Made by a program: the position numbers and the translations under genes | Assembly: GCF_000281975.1 (NCBI RefSeq) | Contig: NZ_AKKE01000156.1 | Coordinates: forward strand, 1 to 64,000 | Source: Novosphingobium sp. AP12 | GTDB lineage: Bacteria > Pseudomonadota > Alphaproteobacteria > Sphingomonadales > Sphingomonadaceae | Direction of reading: 5' to 3' | DNA length: 64,000 bases | In this document: one piece after another, positions 42,046 to 53,077 of the stretch | How positions within the stretch are numbered: position 1 is the stretch's first letter | Layout of the letters: every line of letters begins with the position of its first letter | The notes under the pieces: model-generated | Databases searched by the model: none | What the model was told of the DNA's origin: nothing | The model's input: only the letters and a program-made list of their open reading frames with translations

Positions 42046-43115
42046 CGGACGTAGCGCCCGATCTGTCAGACGCCAACTCCGGCACCACCGCCGTTCGCGA
42101 GGGCTATGCCTTCGACGAGGCGGCGCTGGTCGCCTGGATGGAGGCGAACGTCGAGGACTTCGCCGGCCCGCTCAGCGTCGAGCAGTTCAAGGGCGGCCAG
42201 TCGAACCCGACCTACAAGCTGGTGACGCCCGCGCGCAGCTACGTCCTGCGCCGCAAGCCGCCGGGGCAGCTGCTCAAGGGCGCCCACGCCGTCGAGCGCG
42301 AGGCCAAGGTGCTTTCCGCGCTCCACGGTGCGGGCTTCCCGGCCGCGCGGGTCTATGGCCTGTGCACCGACGAGGCGGTGCTGGGGACGTGGTTCTACGT
42401 CATGGAGATGGTCGAGGGCCGCATCTTCTGGGACGCCGCCGTCCCCGGCGTTTCCAACGAGGAACGCGCCGCGATCTTCGATGCCATGAACGCGACGATC
42501 GCGCAGCTTCACGGCTTCGACCCCGAGGCGATCGGACTTGGCGACTACGGCAAGCCCGGCAATTACTTCGCCCGGCAGGTCGGCCGCTGGTCGAAGCAGT
42601 ACTTCGACGACGAGGCGGCCGGCCGCAACGAAGACATGGACGCCGTGATCGCCTGGCTCGAGGCGAACATGCCGGAGGACGACGGCGCCTCCAGCGTCAT
42701 CCACGGCGACTTCCGCATCGACAACATGATCTTCCACCCCACCGAGCCGCGCGTGCTGGCGGTGCTCGACTGGGAACTCTCGACGCTGGGCCATCCGCTC
42801 GCGGACTTCGCATACCACGCGATGATGTACCACATGCCCCCGCACATCGTGGCCGGGCTGGGCGGGGCTGACATCGCCGCGCTCGGCATCCCCACCGAGG
42901 CGGACTACGTCGCCGCCTACTGCCGCCGCACGGGACGCGAGGGTCTGCCCGACTATCGCTACTATATGGCGTTCAACTTCTTCCGCCTCGCCGCGATCTT
43001 CCACGGCATCAAGGGCCGCGTCATCCGCGGCACCGCCGCCAACGCCCAGGCGCGAGAGCGGGCGGAGGCGTTCCCGGAACTGGCGCGGCTGGCCTGGGGC
43101 TTCGCGAAAGGGTAG
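42042..43115 (+). CDS. APH-like phosphotransferase, ACAD10/11 kinase partner
   Basis: A 357-residue aminoglycoside-phosphotransferase-fold kinase. It shows a glycine-rich FKGGQSNPTYKL, the VLRRKPPGQLL segment typical of ACAD10/11-type kinases, the catalytic loop VIHGDFRIDNMIF and the metal Asp in VLDWELSTLGHPLADFAYH. It is translationally coupled to the ACAD gene (ATGA). It is predicted to phosphorylate the hydroxyl of a 4-hydroxyacyl-CoA rather than an antibiotic. It is the last gene of the long operon before rpoZ. Confidence 0.88.
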   Translation: MTDVAPDLSDANSGTTAVREGYAFDEAALVAWMEANVEDFAGPLSVEQFKGGQSNPTYKLVTPARSYVLRRKPPGQLLKGAHAVEREAKVLSALHGAGFPAARVYGLCTDEAVLGTWFYVMEMVEGRIFWDAAVPGVSNEERAAIFDAMNATIAQLHGFDPEAIGLGDYGKPGNYFARQVGRWSKQYFDDEAAGRNEDMDAVIAWLEANMPEDDGASSVIHGDFRIDNMIFHPTEPRVLAVLDWELSTLGHPLADFAYHAMMYHMPPHIVAGLGGADIAALGIPTEADYVAAYCRRTGREGLPDYRYYMAFNFFRLAAIFHGIKGRVIRGTAANAQARERAEAFPELARLAWGFAKG

Positions 43116-43208
43116 CGATCGGGCCTCCGCCCATTTCCTTGACTTCCGCACGCCTGCGCCCTATCTGCCGGCCTTTCCGAACCTTCAGATTCTTTCCGGG
43201 AGTGCCCA

Positions 43209-43553
43209 ATGGCGCGCGTAACTGTCGAAGACTGCGTCGACAAGATCCCCAACCGCTTCGACCTCGTCCTGCTTGCCGCCCAGCGCGCGCGCGAGATTTC
43301 GGGCGGCGCGGAGCTTACCGTCGATCGCGACCGCGACAAGAACCCGGTCGTCGCCCTGCGCGAGATCGCCGACCAGACCGTGACTCCGTCGATCCTCAAG
43401 GAAACGCTGATCACCTCGATGCAGCGCGTCCTGCCCGACGACGACGACGAGATGGACGACGTCGGCTCGCTCAGCCAGTCGGCCGAGGCCCTGCGCATCA
43501 CCGCGTCGGCCCCGACCCGCAACACCTCGATCGGCGGCGATTACGACGGCTGA
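43209..43553 (+). CDS. rpoZ: RNA polymerase omega subunit
   Basis: A 114-residue omega subunit. The N-terminal MARVTVEDCVDKIPNRFDLVLLAAQRAREIS is conserved across bacteria, and NPVVALREIADQTV matches the alphaproteobacterial form; the acidic C-terminus is variable. It helps assemble beta-prime into RNA polymerase. CCGGGAG lies before the ATG. It marks the boundary between the catabolic operon and housekeeping genes. Confidence 0.96.
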   Translation: MARVTVEDCVDKIPNRFDLVLLAAQRAREISGGAELTVDRDRDKNPVVALREIADQTVTPSILKETLITSMQRVLPDDDDEMDDVGSLSQSAEALRITASAPTRNTSIGGDYDG

Positions 43554-43561
43554 CGGGTTTT

Positions 43562-43590
43562 CGTTGACTGCCGCCGCGCGGCGGTCAACG
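43562..43590. other. hairpin between rpoZ and the ParA gene
   Basis: The outer arms CGTTGA and TCAACG enclose a perfect palindrome CCGCCGC-GCGGCGG (43571-43584), with three extra bases on the left side. It lies 8 bases after the rpoZ stop and has no T-run after it. It may reduce readthrough or protect the rpoZ 3' end. Confidence 0.45.
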
Positions 43591-43597
43591 ATCAGGC

Positions 43598-44446
43598 GTG
43601 GCCGCCAAATCTAAATTGCCTCGTATTATCGGATTTTCCGGGGGACCGCCCGAAAGGGCCGGTCCCCTTGGCGCGTCTGCGAAAGACGTGACCGCCGGTA
43701 ACGGCAATGGCGCGACAATCGCCGTCTACAGCGTCAAGGGCGGGGTAGGGAAGACCACCTTCGCCGCCAATCTCGCGTGGTGCTCGGCCGTGCAGGGCGG
43801 GCGCGGAACCCTGCTGTGGGACCTCGACGCGGCGGGCGGATCGGCCTTCCTCTACGGCCTCGAACCGCAGAAAGCCCAGCTTGCCGAGGAAGTCTTCGCC
43901 CGCGAACAGCCCGCCACGCGGCTGATCCAGAAGACTGCGTATCCTGGGCTCGACGTGCTGCCGGCCGACGAATCGATCCGCGCGCTCGACGCGCAGCTGG
44001 CGCGGATCGGCAAGCGCAAGCGGCTGGCGAAGCTGACCGAGGAACTCTCGGCCGACTATCCGCGCATCATCCTGGACTGTCCGCCGGTGATGAACGAGTT
44101 GTCCGCCCAGATCGTGCGCGCCGCCGACCTCGTGATCGTGCCGCTGCCGCCGTCGCCGCTCTCGGCCCGCGCCTTCGACCTCGTGGTGCGCGAGATATCG
44201 GGCAACACCAAGCGCCACCCGCCGATCCTGCCGGTGCTCTCGATGCTCGACCTGCGCCGGGCCCTGCACAAGCAGGCGCAGGAGGCGAACCCCAACTGGC
44301 CGTCGATCCCCTACGCCAGCGTGGTCGAGCAGAGCGCCGTCCACCGCCAGCCCGTCGGCGCGCTGGCCCCGCAAAGCCCGGCGGCGCAGGCCTTCGGCCG
44401 TCTCTGGGCCGCGATCGAGAAGAAGTTGGACCAGCGTGGCGGTTGA
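43598..44446 (+). CDS. ParA/MinD-family ATPase
   Basis: A 282-residue deviant-Walker ATPase. The Walker A box VYSVKGGVGKTTFAANLAW is near residue 50, WDLDAAGGSAFLYGL follows, and the Walker B-like IILDCPPVMNELS is near 150. It is unlike chromosomal ParA in lacking an adjacent ParB gene and in its short, proline-rich N-terminus. It may position a cellular cargo on the nucleoid or membrane. The start at the GTG 43598 is uncertain; a GTG at 43688 would remove the first 30 residues. Confidence 0.8.
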   Translation: MAAKSKLPRIIGFSGGPPERAGPLGASAKDVTAGNGNGATIAVYSVKGGVGKTTFAANLAWCSAVQGGRGTLLWDLDAAGGSAFLYGLEPQKAQLAEEVFAREQPATRLIQKTAYPGLDVLPADESIRALDAQLARIGKRKRLAKLTEELSADYPRIILDCPPVMNELSAQIVRAADLVIVPLPPSPLSARAFDLVVREISGNTKRHPPILPVLSMLDLRRALHKQAQEANPNWPSIPYASVVEQSAVHRQPVGALAPQSPAAQAFGRLWAAIEKKLDQRGG

Positions 44447-44508
44447 CGTCGGTCTATCCAGAACGCGTCCCTCAGGTTAGAACCCGCGCCGATGCAACGG
44501 GGGCGAGC

Positions 44509-45555
44509 ATGAGCGGGATCATTGAAGGACTGGCGGAACTGGGGCAGGGTTCGGCCGCTGCGATGGCGGCGGAGCCTGCCGCCGGGGGCGGAGGCCATAC
44601 CCACGAGACCGCCTGCCTCAACTGCCGTACCCCCCTGATCGGATCGCACTGCCACGCCTGCGGACAGGCGGCGCACGTCCACCGCACGCTCGGCGCGTTC
44701 TTCCATGACCTGCTGCACGGCGTCTTCCACTTCGAGGGCAAGGTCTGGCGCACGCTGCCGATGCTTGCCTGGCATCCCGGCCGGCTGACGCGCGAATACA
44801 TCGACGGGCGGCGCGCCAGCTACGTCTCGCCGATCGCGCTGTTCCTGTTCTGCGTCTTCCTGATGTTCGCCGTGTTCCACGCGACCGAGGGCAAGGAAGG
44901 CGCCGAGCATGCCATGAACGTACAGGGTCTCCAGCAGAACCAGGCCCGCCTGCAGGGCGAGATCGCCGGGCTCCAGGGCAAGCGCAAGGCGGCGCTCGGC
45001 AAGGGCCAGGACACCGCGCCGTTCGACGCCCAGATCGAGGACCGGCAGGACGCGCTCGACACCCTGCGCGACGTCCAGGCCGGGCTGGGCGGCGGCATGG
45101 CCCACACCAAGGCGGACCAGGTCATCAGCGACGTGCCCCAGATCGACCACGCGATGCGCAAGTTCAACGCCAACCCCGACCTCGGGACCTACAAGCTCCA
45201 GACTTATGCCTACAAGTACAGCTGGGCGCTGATCCCGATCTCGGTGCCGTTCCTGTGGCTGCTGTTTCCATTCAGCCGGCGCTTCCACCTCTACGACCAC
45301 ACCGTCTTCGTGACGTATTCGCTGTGCTTCATGACACTGCTGCTGATCGTGGCGATGATCGGGGGGGCGCTCGGTGCGGGCGGACTGCTGGCATGGCTGT
45401 TCCTCGTACCGCCGATCCACATGTACCGGCAACTGCGCGGGGCCTACGGACTGCGCAAGAGGTCCGCGCTCGTCCGCACGGCGCTGCTTTTGCTGTTCGC
45501 CGGCACCGCGCTGCTCATGTTCTTCCTGATGATCATGGCGCAGACGAGCTTCTGA
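44509..45555 (+). CDS. DUF3667 membrane protein with zinc ribbon
   Basis: A 348-residue protein. A CLNC...CHAC zinc ribbon lies near residues 36-52, followed by FFHDLLHGVFHFEGKVWRTL and YIDGRRASYVSP, the core of DUF3667. A first membrane helix (PIALFLFCVFLMFAVF) is followed by a helical soluble region rich in Gln and Lys. Three more hydrophobic segments run to the C-terminus (WALIPISVPFLWLLF, FMTLLLIVAMIGGAL, LLLLFAGTALLMFFLM). The function is unknown. It is on the same strand as the ParA gene after 62 bases. Confidence 0.83.
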   Translation: MSGIIEGLAELGQGSAAAMAAEPAAGGGGHTHETACLNCRTPLIGSHCHACGQAAHVHRTLGAFFHDLLHGVFHFEGKVWRTLPMLAWHPGRLTREYIDGRRASYVSPIALFLFCVFLMFAVFHATEGKEGAEHAMNVQGLQQNQARLQGEIAGLQGKRKAALGKGQDTAPFDAQIEDRQDALDTLRDVQAGLGGGMAHTKADQVISDVPQIDHAMRKFNANPDLGTYKLQTYAYKYSWALIPISVPFLWLLFPFSRRFHLYDHTVFVTYSLCFMTLLLIVAMIGGALGAGGLLAWLFLVPPIHMYRQLRGAYGLRKRSALVRTALLLLFAGTALLMFFLMIMAQTSF

Positions 45556-45579
45556 ATCCTGCTCCGACGGGCAGGCACG

Positions 45580-45611
45580 AAAAAAGGGGCGCCAGGTTTC
45601 CCCGGCGCCCC
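45580..45611 (-). terminator. Rho-independent terminator of ftsH
   Basis: GGGGCGCC (45586-45593) and GGCGCCCC (45604-45611) form the stem. On the minus strand six T follow. It lies 33 bases beyond the ftsH stop and between convergent genes. Confidence 0.88.
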
Positions 45612-45644
45612 TCCTGCACTCTCCCTGGGGAGAACCGTTTTTCG

Positions 45645-47576
<1,932 letters not shown>

Positions 47577-47710
47577 TTGGAGGAAACCGTCCTTTCAGAC
47601 CGCCAATGTAGGCGTCTGCCGATGAATCTCAAGTTACGTCGCGTGTCCGGCGCAATCGTTTTGACGCAGGATTGCTCCGGATCGGCGGAACGCCCTGTCA
47701 AAAGCGCCGG

Positions 47711-48769
47711 TCAGGCGTCTTCGGGAGTGATTTCCGCCAGCCTCGAAAGAGGGAGGTGGAGCGTCATGCAGGCCCCGGATTCGCGGTTTTCCAGTGCCAT
47801 TTCCGCACCGAGCTGCTGGCTGAGCACGCGGGAGATGCGCAGGCCGATCGACTCGGTGACGGCGGGGTCGAAACCGGAAGGAAGGCCGCGGCCGTCGTCC
47901 TCGACGGTGAGCGAGATCGTGTGGTCGTAGCGGGCCACGCGCAGCAGGATCGCGCCGGAAGGGCGGTCTGCGAATCCATGCTCGAGCGCATTGGCGATCG
48001 CCTCGCTGACGATCAGGGCCACCGGCACGGCGCTGTCGGGGCGCAGGATGATGTTCTCCTCCGCCTCCACGGAACAGGTGATGCCCGGCTTCGCGCTGGA
48101 GGCCATCATCTTGCTGGCCACTTCGGTCAGGAAACCGTCGAGCGGGACGAGTTGCCCGTCCTGCCGGTAGAGCTGGCGCTGGATGTTGCCGATCACCTGC
48201 AGCCGCGCGGCGGCGTCGGAAAGGGCGCGCTTGGCGGTGGGCTCCGTCAGATTCCGCATCTGCAGCGAGAGCACAGCGCCCACCATCTGCAGATTGTTGC
48301 CGACGCGGTGCTGCATCTCCTGGAATAGCAGCTCCGAGCGCTCGACCAGCTGGCCGCGCTCCTCGGCGAGCAGGCGCACTTCCTCGCGCGCGGCGCGCAG
48401 GCGGTGGTTGGCGGCCTGCATCAGGTGGACCAGCCAGATGTCGACCGCGACGACGCCGGTGTAGAACAGCATCGCGGTGATCGTGCCGCCGTCGATCGCG
48501 AAGGACATGCGCGGCGGGATGAAGACGTACCACGCGAACAGGCCGCAGATCAGGGCGGCCAGCACTCCGGGACGCGGGCCGAACAGGAAAGAGGTGAGGA
48601 TGACGGCGGGAAAGAACGAGACGAACGGATAGCCGGGCGGAAACGCACCGTCGAGCACCCAGCGCAGCCAAAGCGCAAAGAGGCAAAGCGCCGCCGTCGA
48701 TCCGTATTGCACCAGCGGTTTGCCCGGCAGCAGCGGAAGTCGTTCGGTAAACCGGCTCAAGGTGTTCAA
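47711..48769 (-). CDS. HisKA_2-type sensor histidine kinase, membrane-bound
   Basis: A kinase of about 352 residues. The N-terminal membrane region has several hydrophobic helices (AALCLFALWLRWVL, FVSFFPAVILTSFLFGPRPGVLAALICGLFAW), as in DUF4118-type sensors. A coiled segment then leads to the phospho-acceptor box QEMQHRVGNNLQMV (HisKA_2), and the ATPase domain has EAIANALEHGF and VEDDGRGLPSGF. It signals through receiver or general-stress PhyR-like partners in related bacteria. The start is uncertain: a TTG at 48769 is proposed, others lie at 48760 and upstream. The lone receiver at 20.1 kb is the only response regulator seen in the window. Confidence 0.85.
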   Translation of the reverse strand: MNTLSRFTERLPLLPGKPLVQYGSTAALCLFALWLRWVLDGAFPPGYPFVSFFPAVILTSFLFGPRPGVLAALICGLFAWYVFIPPRMSFAIDGGTITAMLFYTGVVAVDIWLVHLMQAANHRLRAAREEVRLLAEERGQLVERSELLFQEMQHRVGNNLQMVGAVLSLQMRNLTEPTAKRALSDAAARLQVIGNIQRQLYRQDGQLVPLDGFLTEVASKMMASSAKPGITCSVEAEENIILRPDSAVPVALIVSEAIANALEHGFADRPSGAILLRVARYDHTISLTVEDDGRGLPSGFDPAVTESIGLRISRVLSQQLGAEMALENRESGACMTLHLPLSRLAEITPEDA

Positions 48770-48881
48770 ATCAGACCCCAATCGCGCGAGGCCCGGGACC
48801 CGGGTCGCAGCCGGCCTCGTCGTACTGCAAGGAGTAGACGTGCGAAAGTGGCCGGGGGTTCCCCCGTTGGGGATAGGGGGG

Positions 48882-50957
48882 CTAGCTCCGCAGCAGCTGG
48901 TAGTCCCCCGCGTCGTCGACCTGCGCCTTCCAGCGGGGGTAGACGACGATGGTGGTGAAGGTCTCCTCGATGATCGCGGGGCTGGCCACTTCCATGCCGG
49001 GCGTGAGGTCGCCGCCGAGGTAGACGGGTACCTCGCCGAAACCTTCTCCGAGATTGGCGCGGCGGTGGCGGTCGGCGGTCGGCACGGCACCCGAGGGCGT
49101 GAATCCGCCGGCGGCGCGCGGGCCGGGCGTCTCGACATGGGCGACGAGGCGCACACCCGAGATTTCGGGGATCTCGTGCTCGCGGATGTGGCCGTATTCG
49201 GCCATGTGTCGCTCGTTGAACAGGGCGATGGCGCGCGGGCCGAAGTCCTCGGCGATGAACGACAGGTCGCCCAGCGGCACACCCGCCTCGAACGGGAACG
49301 AGAGGGAGAAGTTCTGCCCCGGATAGCGCATGTTGAGCTGGTAGTTCACGCGGATCGCCTGCGCGTCGAACCCGGCGTCGGTGAAGTAGCGCCGGGCGCG
49401 CTCGGAAAGCTGGGTCCACAGCTCGCGGATGCGGCCCGCGTCGAGCGCGGCGGCGGAGGCGATGTAGGAGCGTTCCTCGTCAATGGTCGGGTCGGCCACC
49501 AGCGTGCCGAGCGCCGAGAACGTCGGCGAGGCCTTGGGCACCAGCACGCGGGAGATGCCAAGGTCCTCGGCCTGGATCGCGGCGAAGGCGGGGCCGTTGC
49601 CGCCGTAGGCCAGCATGACGAGGTCCTTGGGGTCGATGCCCTTGCCCGCGGTGGTGCGGCGCACGCCCTGGCTCATGTTGGCATTGACCACGCGCCAGGT
49701 GTCGAAGGCGGCTTGCTCGGCGTCGCCGTGGCCCATCTCGTCGGCGAGGCGCTGGAAGGCTTCGGCGACGCCTTGCCGCGAGAGCGTGAAGCTGCCGCCC
49801 GCGAAGCCCTCGTCGGTGGAAAGGATGCCCAGCATGACCAGTGCGTCGGTGACGGTCGGCTCCTTGCCGCCGCGCCCGTAGCAGATCGGGCCGGGCTCCG
49901 AGCCGGCCGAGCGCGGGCCGACTTCCAGCGCGCCGGCATTGACGTGGACGATCGAGCCGCCGCCCGCGCCCAGCGTCTCCACCTTCACCATCGGCACGCC
50001 GACGAGGTAGCGGTGGTGCATGTTCCAGCCCGCCTCAGCCGGGGCCTGCCCATCCACCACCAGCGACATGTCGTAGCTGGTGCCGCCCATGTCGACGCAG
50101 AGCAGGTTGGGGCAGCCCTTGGCCGCGCCGCAATGCGCCGAGCCGATCACCCCGCCCGCCGGGCCAGAGGCGAGCACGCGGATCGGCGCGCCGTCGATGT
50201 ATTCCTTGGTCATCACCCCGCCCGAGGCCTGCATGACCATGAGCTGGTTGGCGTAACCGCCCTCGACCAGCCGCTGCACCAGCTTCTCGAGATACCCGGT
50301 GACGCGCGGGCCGACGTAGGCGTTGACGATGGTGGTGGAGGTGCGGTCGTATTCCGGCGCGCGGGGCAGGACTTCGTGGCTGGCGCAGACGTAGGCGTTC
50401 TGGATCTCCTGCCGCACGATCTCCTTGGCGCGGCGCTCGTGCTCCGGGTTCACGAACGAGAACAGGAAGCTGATCGCCACCGCCTCGACGTTCTGGAGCC
50501 GGAGCTTGCGGCAGGCCTCGCGCAGCGCGTCCTCGTCGAGTTCGACGTGGACGGTGCCGTCATGGAGCACCCGCTCGGGCACCGTCAACCGACGGCGGCG
50601 CGGGGTGATCTGCCGGGGCGGCGCGAGGCGGACGTCCCAGATATCCTCTTTGAAGCCGCGCCGGTACTCGATCTCGTCGCGGAATCCCTCGGTGGTGATG
50701 AGGCCGGTGAGCGCACCGTTCATCTCGATCAGCGTGTTGTCGGCGACGGTGGTGCCGTGGACGATGGCGTCGCATCGGTTGAGGAACTGGCCGAGGGGCA
50801 GGCCTTCCTTCTCGGCGAGCTTGCCCAGGCCCTCCATCACGCCGAGCGAGCGGTCCTCGGGCGTCGAGAGGTTCTTGTGCAGGATCACCTCGTCGCCCTT
50901 CAGGAGGGCGAAATCGGTGAAGGTGCCGCCGATATCGATGCCAACGCGATAGGTCAT
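48882..50957 (-). CDS. hydantoinase/oxoprolinase subunit A
   Basis: A 691-residue HyuA-type ATP-dependent amidohydrolase/carboxylase subunit. The N-terminal actin-like ATP site is YRVGIDIGGTFTDFALL, then HGTTVADNTLIE, a second phosphate-binding region in LCVDMGGTSYDMSLV, and VETLGAGGGSI. It forms a complex with the B subunit. Family reactions include ring opening of hydantoins or 5-oxoproline and acetone/acetophenone carboxylation. The start at 50957 fits the conserved N-terminus. A REPIN-like element lies between it and hyuB-like upstream. The substrate is unassigned. Confidence 0.9.
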   Translation of the reverse strand: MTYRVGIDIGGTFTDFALLKGDEVILHKNLSTPEDRSLGVMEGLGKLAEKEGLPLGQFLNRCDAIVHGTTVADNTLIEMNGALTGLITTEGFRDEIEYRRGFKEDIWDVRLAPPRQITPRRRRLTVPERVLHDGTVHVELDEDALREACRKLRLQNVEAVAISFLFSFVNPEHERRAKEIVRQEIQNAYVCASHEVLPRAPEYDRTSTTIVNAYVGPRVTGYLEKLVQRLVEGGYANQLMVMQASGGVMTKEYIDGAPIRVLASGPAGGVIGSAHCGAAKGCPNLLCVDMGGTSYDMSLVVDGQAPAEAGWNMHHRYLVGVPMVKVETLGAGGGSIVHVNAGALEVGPRSAGSEPGPICYGRGGKEPTVTDALVMLGILSTDEGFAGGSFTLSRQGVAEAFQRLADEMGHGDAEQAAFDTWRVVNANMSQGVRRTTAGKGIDPKDLVMLAYGGNGPAFAAIQAEDLGISRVLVPKASPTFSALGTLVADPTIDEERSYIASAAALDAGRIRELWTQLSERARRYFTDAGFDAQAIRVNYQLNMRYPGQNFSLSFPFEAGVPLGDLSFIAEDFGPRAIALFNERHMAEYGHIREHEIPEISGVRLVAHVETPGPRAAGGFTPSGAVPTADRHRRANLGEGFGEVPVYLGGDLTPGMEVASPAIIEETFTTIVVYPRWKAQVDDAGDYQLLRS

Positions 50958-51000
50958 TTTCGTTTTGTCCCCTGGTGCGGCTGCGCGCACCTCTCCCCTC

Positions 51001-51096
51001 CCGTCACCCCGGCGCAGGCCGGGGCCAAGCTCAACAAATGACGTCGCCTCGCGGCATTATCTGTTCGCTGGGTCCCGGACTGCGCCGGGATGACGG
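51001..51096. repeat. REPIN-like palindromic element inside an operon
   Basis: A 96-base element with near-perfect inverted ends (51001-51025 and 51070-51096), both reading CCGTCAyCCCGGCGCAG from outside. Each end folds into its own hairpin. It occupies most of the space between the hydantoinase B and A genes. The ends differ from those at 8.9 and 12.1 kb, so it is a different sequence class. Confidence 0.82.
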
Positions 51097-51113
51097 TGAT
51101 CCGTTTTTCGCGC

Positions 51114-52934
51114 TTATTCCGCCGCCTCAGCCAAGCCCGACATCTCCGCCCGCAGCGCCTCGGTCGCCGCATGGTCAACCCCGAGCGTGTAGTCGTCGAG
51201 GCTGCCGGTCAGCACCACGCCGTACTTCGCCCGCGCCGCCGCCACGCTGACGTATTCGTCGAGCACGTCCTCCTTCACCGCTTCGGGATCGCGCAGGAGC
51301 GGCAGGCCGAAGCCGCCGCCGCCGCCGTGCTGGTAGGCGATCACCGCGCCCTGTGGCAGCAGGTCCTGCGCCGTGTGGGCGATCTTGCGCTCGTTGTCGG
51401 AGCCGACCTCGAAGTGGTTGGTGTAGGGGATGGCGTCGTCGCCGCCGCACATGCCGCGCAAGGGGTGCTCGGCGGAGACCATCCACGCCATCGCCGAGGT
51501 AGGTTTCAGCACCTGCTTGACGTTGAGCGAGCCCGGCGCGCCGCGCCACTGGCCCGCGCCGCCGCCGTCGGTGGTCATCTCGCGGCTGATGTTGAGGATC
51601 GGGAAGCGGCTCTCCGCGTCCTCCGCCTCGGACAGGATCAGGCTGCCGAGCGCAGAGGGGCACGATCCCCAGCCGTCCAGCCCCTCGACCGCCGAGACGT
51701 CCATCGAGCGGCAGTCGACCCCCTGGTCCATCCACATCATGCCGTTGTCGTCGAAGCCGACCACCATGTTGGGCATGCCGATCTTGTAGAGCTGTGGCTG
51801 CGAGCGTTCGGGCGCGACGTTGGACAGGGCGATGCAGACCGCCTCGGTGATCTCGCAGGCCGGGTGGAACGATCCCAGCGCGGCGGGCTTGTTCGGCGGC
51901 GGCTGGGCGATGCAGCCTTCGGGCACCACGATCTCTATCGCGTTGAAATAGCCCTCGTTCTTGACGATCGTCGGGTCCATCGCCGCGACCACCTGGCACA
52001 TCACGTAGCTGCGGGTGTTGGCGAAAGTGTTCCACACGCCGACCAGTTCGGGCCGGTCGTCGGTGCCGGTGAGGTCCACGGTCAGCTGGTCCCCGGCGAT
52101 GGTGCAGGTGACGTGGACCTTGACGTCCTTGGTGCCGGCGGTGTCGTGGTCGATGAAGACGGTGGCTTCGTAGGACCCGTCCGGCCAGCGCGCCACTTCC
52201 TCGCGCACGCGCTTCTCGGTGTGCTCGATCGACTGGTTGATGGCGGCCTTGATGACGCCCGAGCCCCACCTGGCGATCAGTTCGTCGAGCATCCTGACGG
52301 CGTATTGCACGCCGCCGATCATGGCCGCGATGTCGCCCGCAAAGGTCGCGAAGCGGTTGTTGCGCACCACCGTGTCGAACACGTCGCGGCGCAGTTCCCC
52401 CCGGTGGACGAGCTTGAGGCAAGGGTAGATCACGCCTTCGGTGAACACGTCGGTCGCGTCGAGCGAGAAGCCGCCGGGGTCCTTGCCGCCGGTGTCGCCC
52501 TGGTGCGCCTGCAGCGTCTGGATGCAGATCAGCTCGCCCGCCTCGTCGTAGACCGGGCCGTAGACGCAGTAGTCGGGCAGGTGGCCGCCGCCGTGGTCGG
52601 GGTCGTTGGCGAGGAAGACGTCGCCGGGGCCCCAGTCGTAGCGATCCTGGTTCATCAGCCCCCAGCGCGTCTCCATCTGATTGACGAAGGTGAGGTGCGG
52701 CGTGCCGACCGCGCCCATGGCTAGGCGCCCGTGCGCGTCGACGATGGCGGCGTTGCGTTCGTTCGACTGGTTGATGATCGGCGAGCTTGCGGCGCGGCCG
52801 AGGTACGTCGCGCTCTCGAAGCAGACGGTCTCGAAGGCGCCGCGGATGATGTCGGCGGTGACCGGGTCGATGCTCGCCGTGGTCGGCAAGGGGCCGCGCG
52901 CGGCAGCCAGCTTGCGGTTCAACTCGTAGGACAT
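51114..52934 (-). CDS. hydantoinase/oxoprolinase subunit B
   Basis: A 606-residue HyuB-type subunit. Its characteristic segments are IIRGAFETVCFESATYLGRAA, GPGDVFLANDPDHGGGHLPD, MIGGVQYAVRML and the glycine-rich C-terminal YQHGGGGGFGLP. It joins subunit A to form the hydrolase or carboxylase. The ATG at 52934 has GAGGA about 11 bases upstream; a GTG at 52943 is too close to that site. It is first in the two-gene operon, divergent from an aminotransferase gene. Confidence 0.9.
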   Translation of the reverse strand: MSYELNRKLAAARGPLPTTASIDPVTADIIRGAFETVCFESATYLGRAASSPIINQSNERNAAIVDAHGRLAMGAVGTPHLTFVNQMETRWGLMNQDRYDWGPGDVFLANDPDHGGGHLPDYCVYGPVYDEAGELICIQTLQAHQGDTGGKDPGGFSLDATDVFTEGVIYPCLKLVHRGELRRDVFDTVVRNNRFATFAGDIAAMIGGVQYAVRMLDELIARWGSGVIKAAINQSIEHTEKRVREEVARWPDGSYEATVFIDHDTAGTKDVKVHVTCTIAGDQLTVDLTGTDDRPELVGVWNTFANTRSYVMCQVVAAMDPTIVKNEGYFNAIEIVVPEGCIAQPPPNKPAALGSFHPACEITEAVCIALSNVAPERSQPQLYKIGMPNMVVGFDDNGMMWMDQGVDCRSMDVSAVEGLDGWGSCPSALGSLILSEAEDAESRFPILNISREMTTDGGGAGQWRGAPGSLNVKQVLKPTSAMAWMVSAEHPLRGMCGGDDAIPYTNHFEVGSDNERKIAHTAQDLLPQGAVIAYQHGGGGGFGLPLLRDPEAVKEDVLDEYVSVAAARAKYGVVLTGSLDDYTLGVDHAATEALRAEMSGLAEAAE

Positions 52935-53077
52935 CTTTCGCACTTCCTCTTGCCCGTTGTTTTCGGGATAGGTCGATGCGCATGCCCGTTCTCGACAGGC
53001 CGCGCGGGTCGGCGTGCAAATTGCGAAAGTCCGCGCTATCCCGCCATGCCCACGCGCGCCATCGGAGCAGCACCGCG

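Noticed and set aside
42042..43115. Aminoglycoside resistance gene
   Set aside because: The kinase fold is shared, but translational coupling to an ACAD10/11-like gene and the RRKPPGQLL segment point to acyl-CoA metabolism.
43598..44446. Chromosome or plasmid partition parA with a nearby origin
   Set aside because: No parB gene, iterons or DnaA-box cluster is visible next to it.
51001..51096. Riboswitch or T-box upstream of hydantoinase A
   Set aside because: The fold is explained by symmetrical inverted ends typical of a repeat element, with no recognisable aptamer core.
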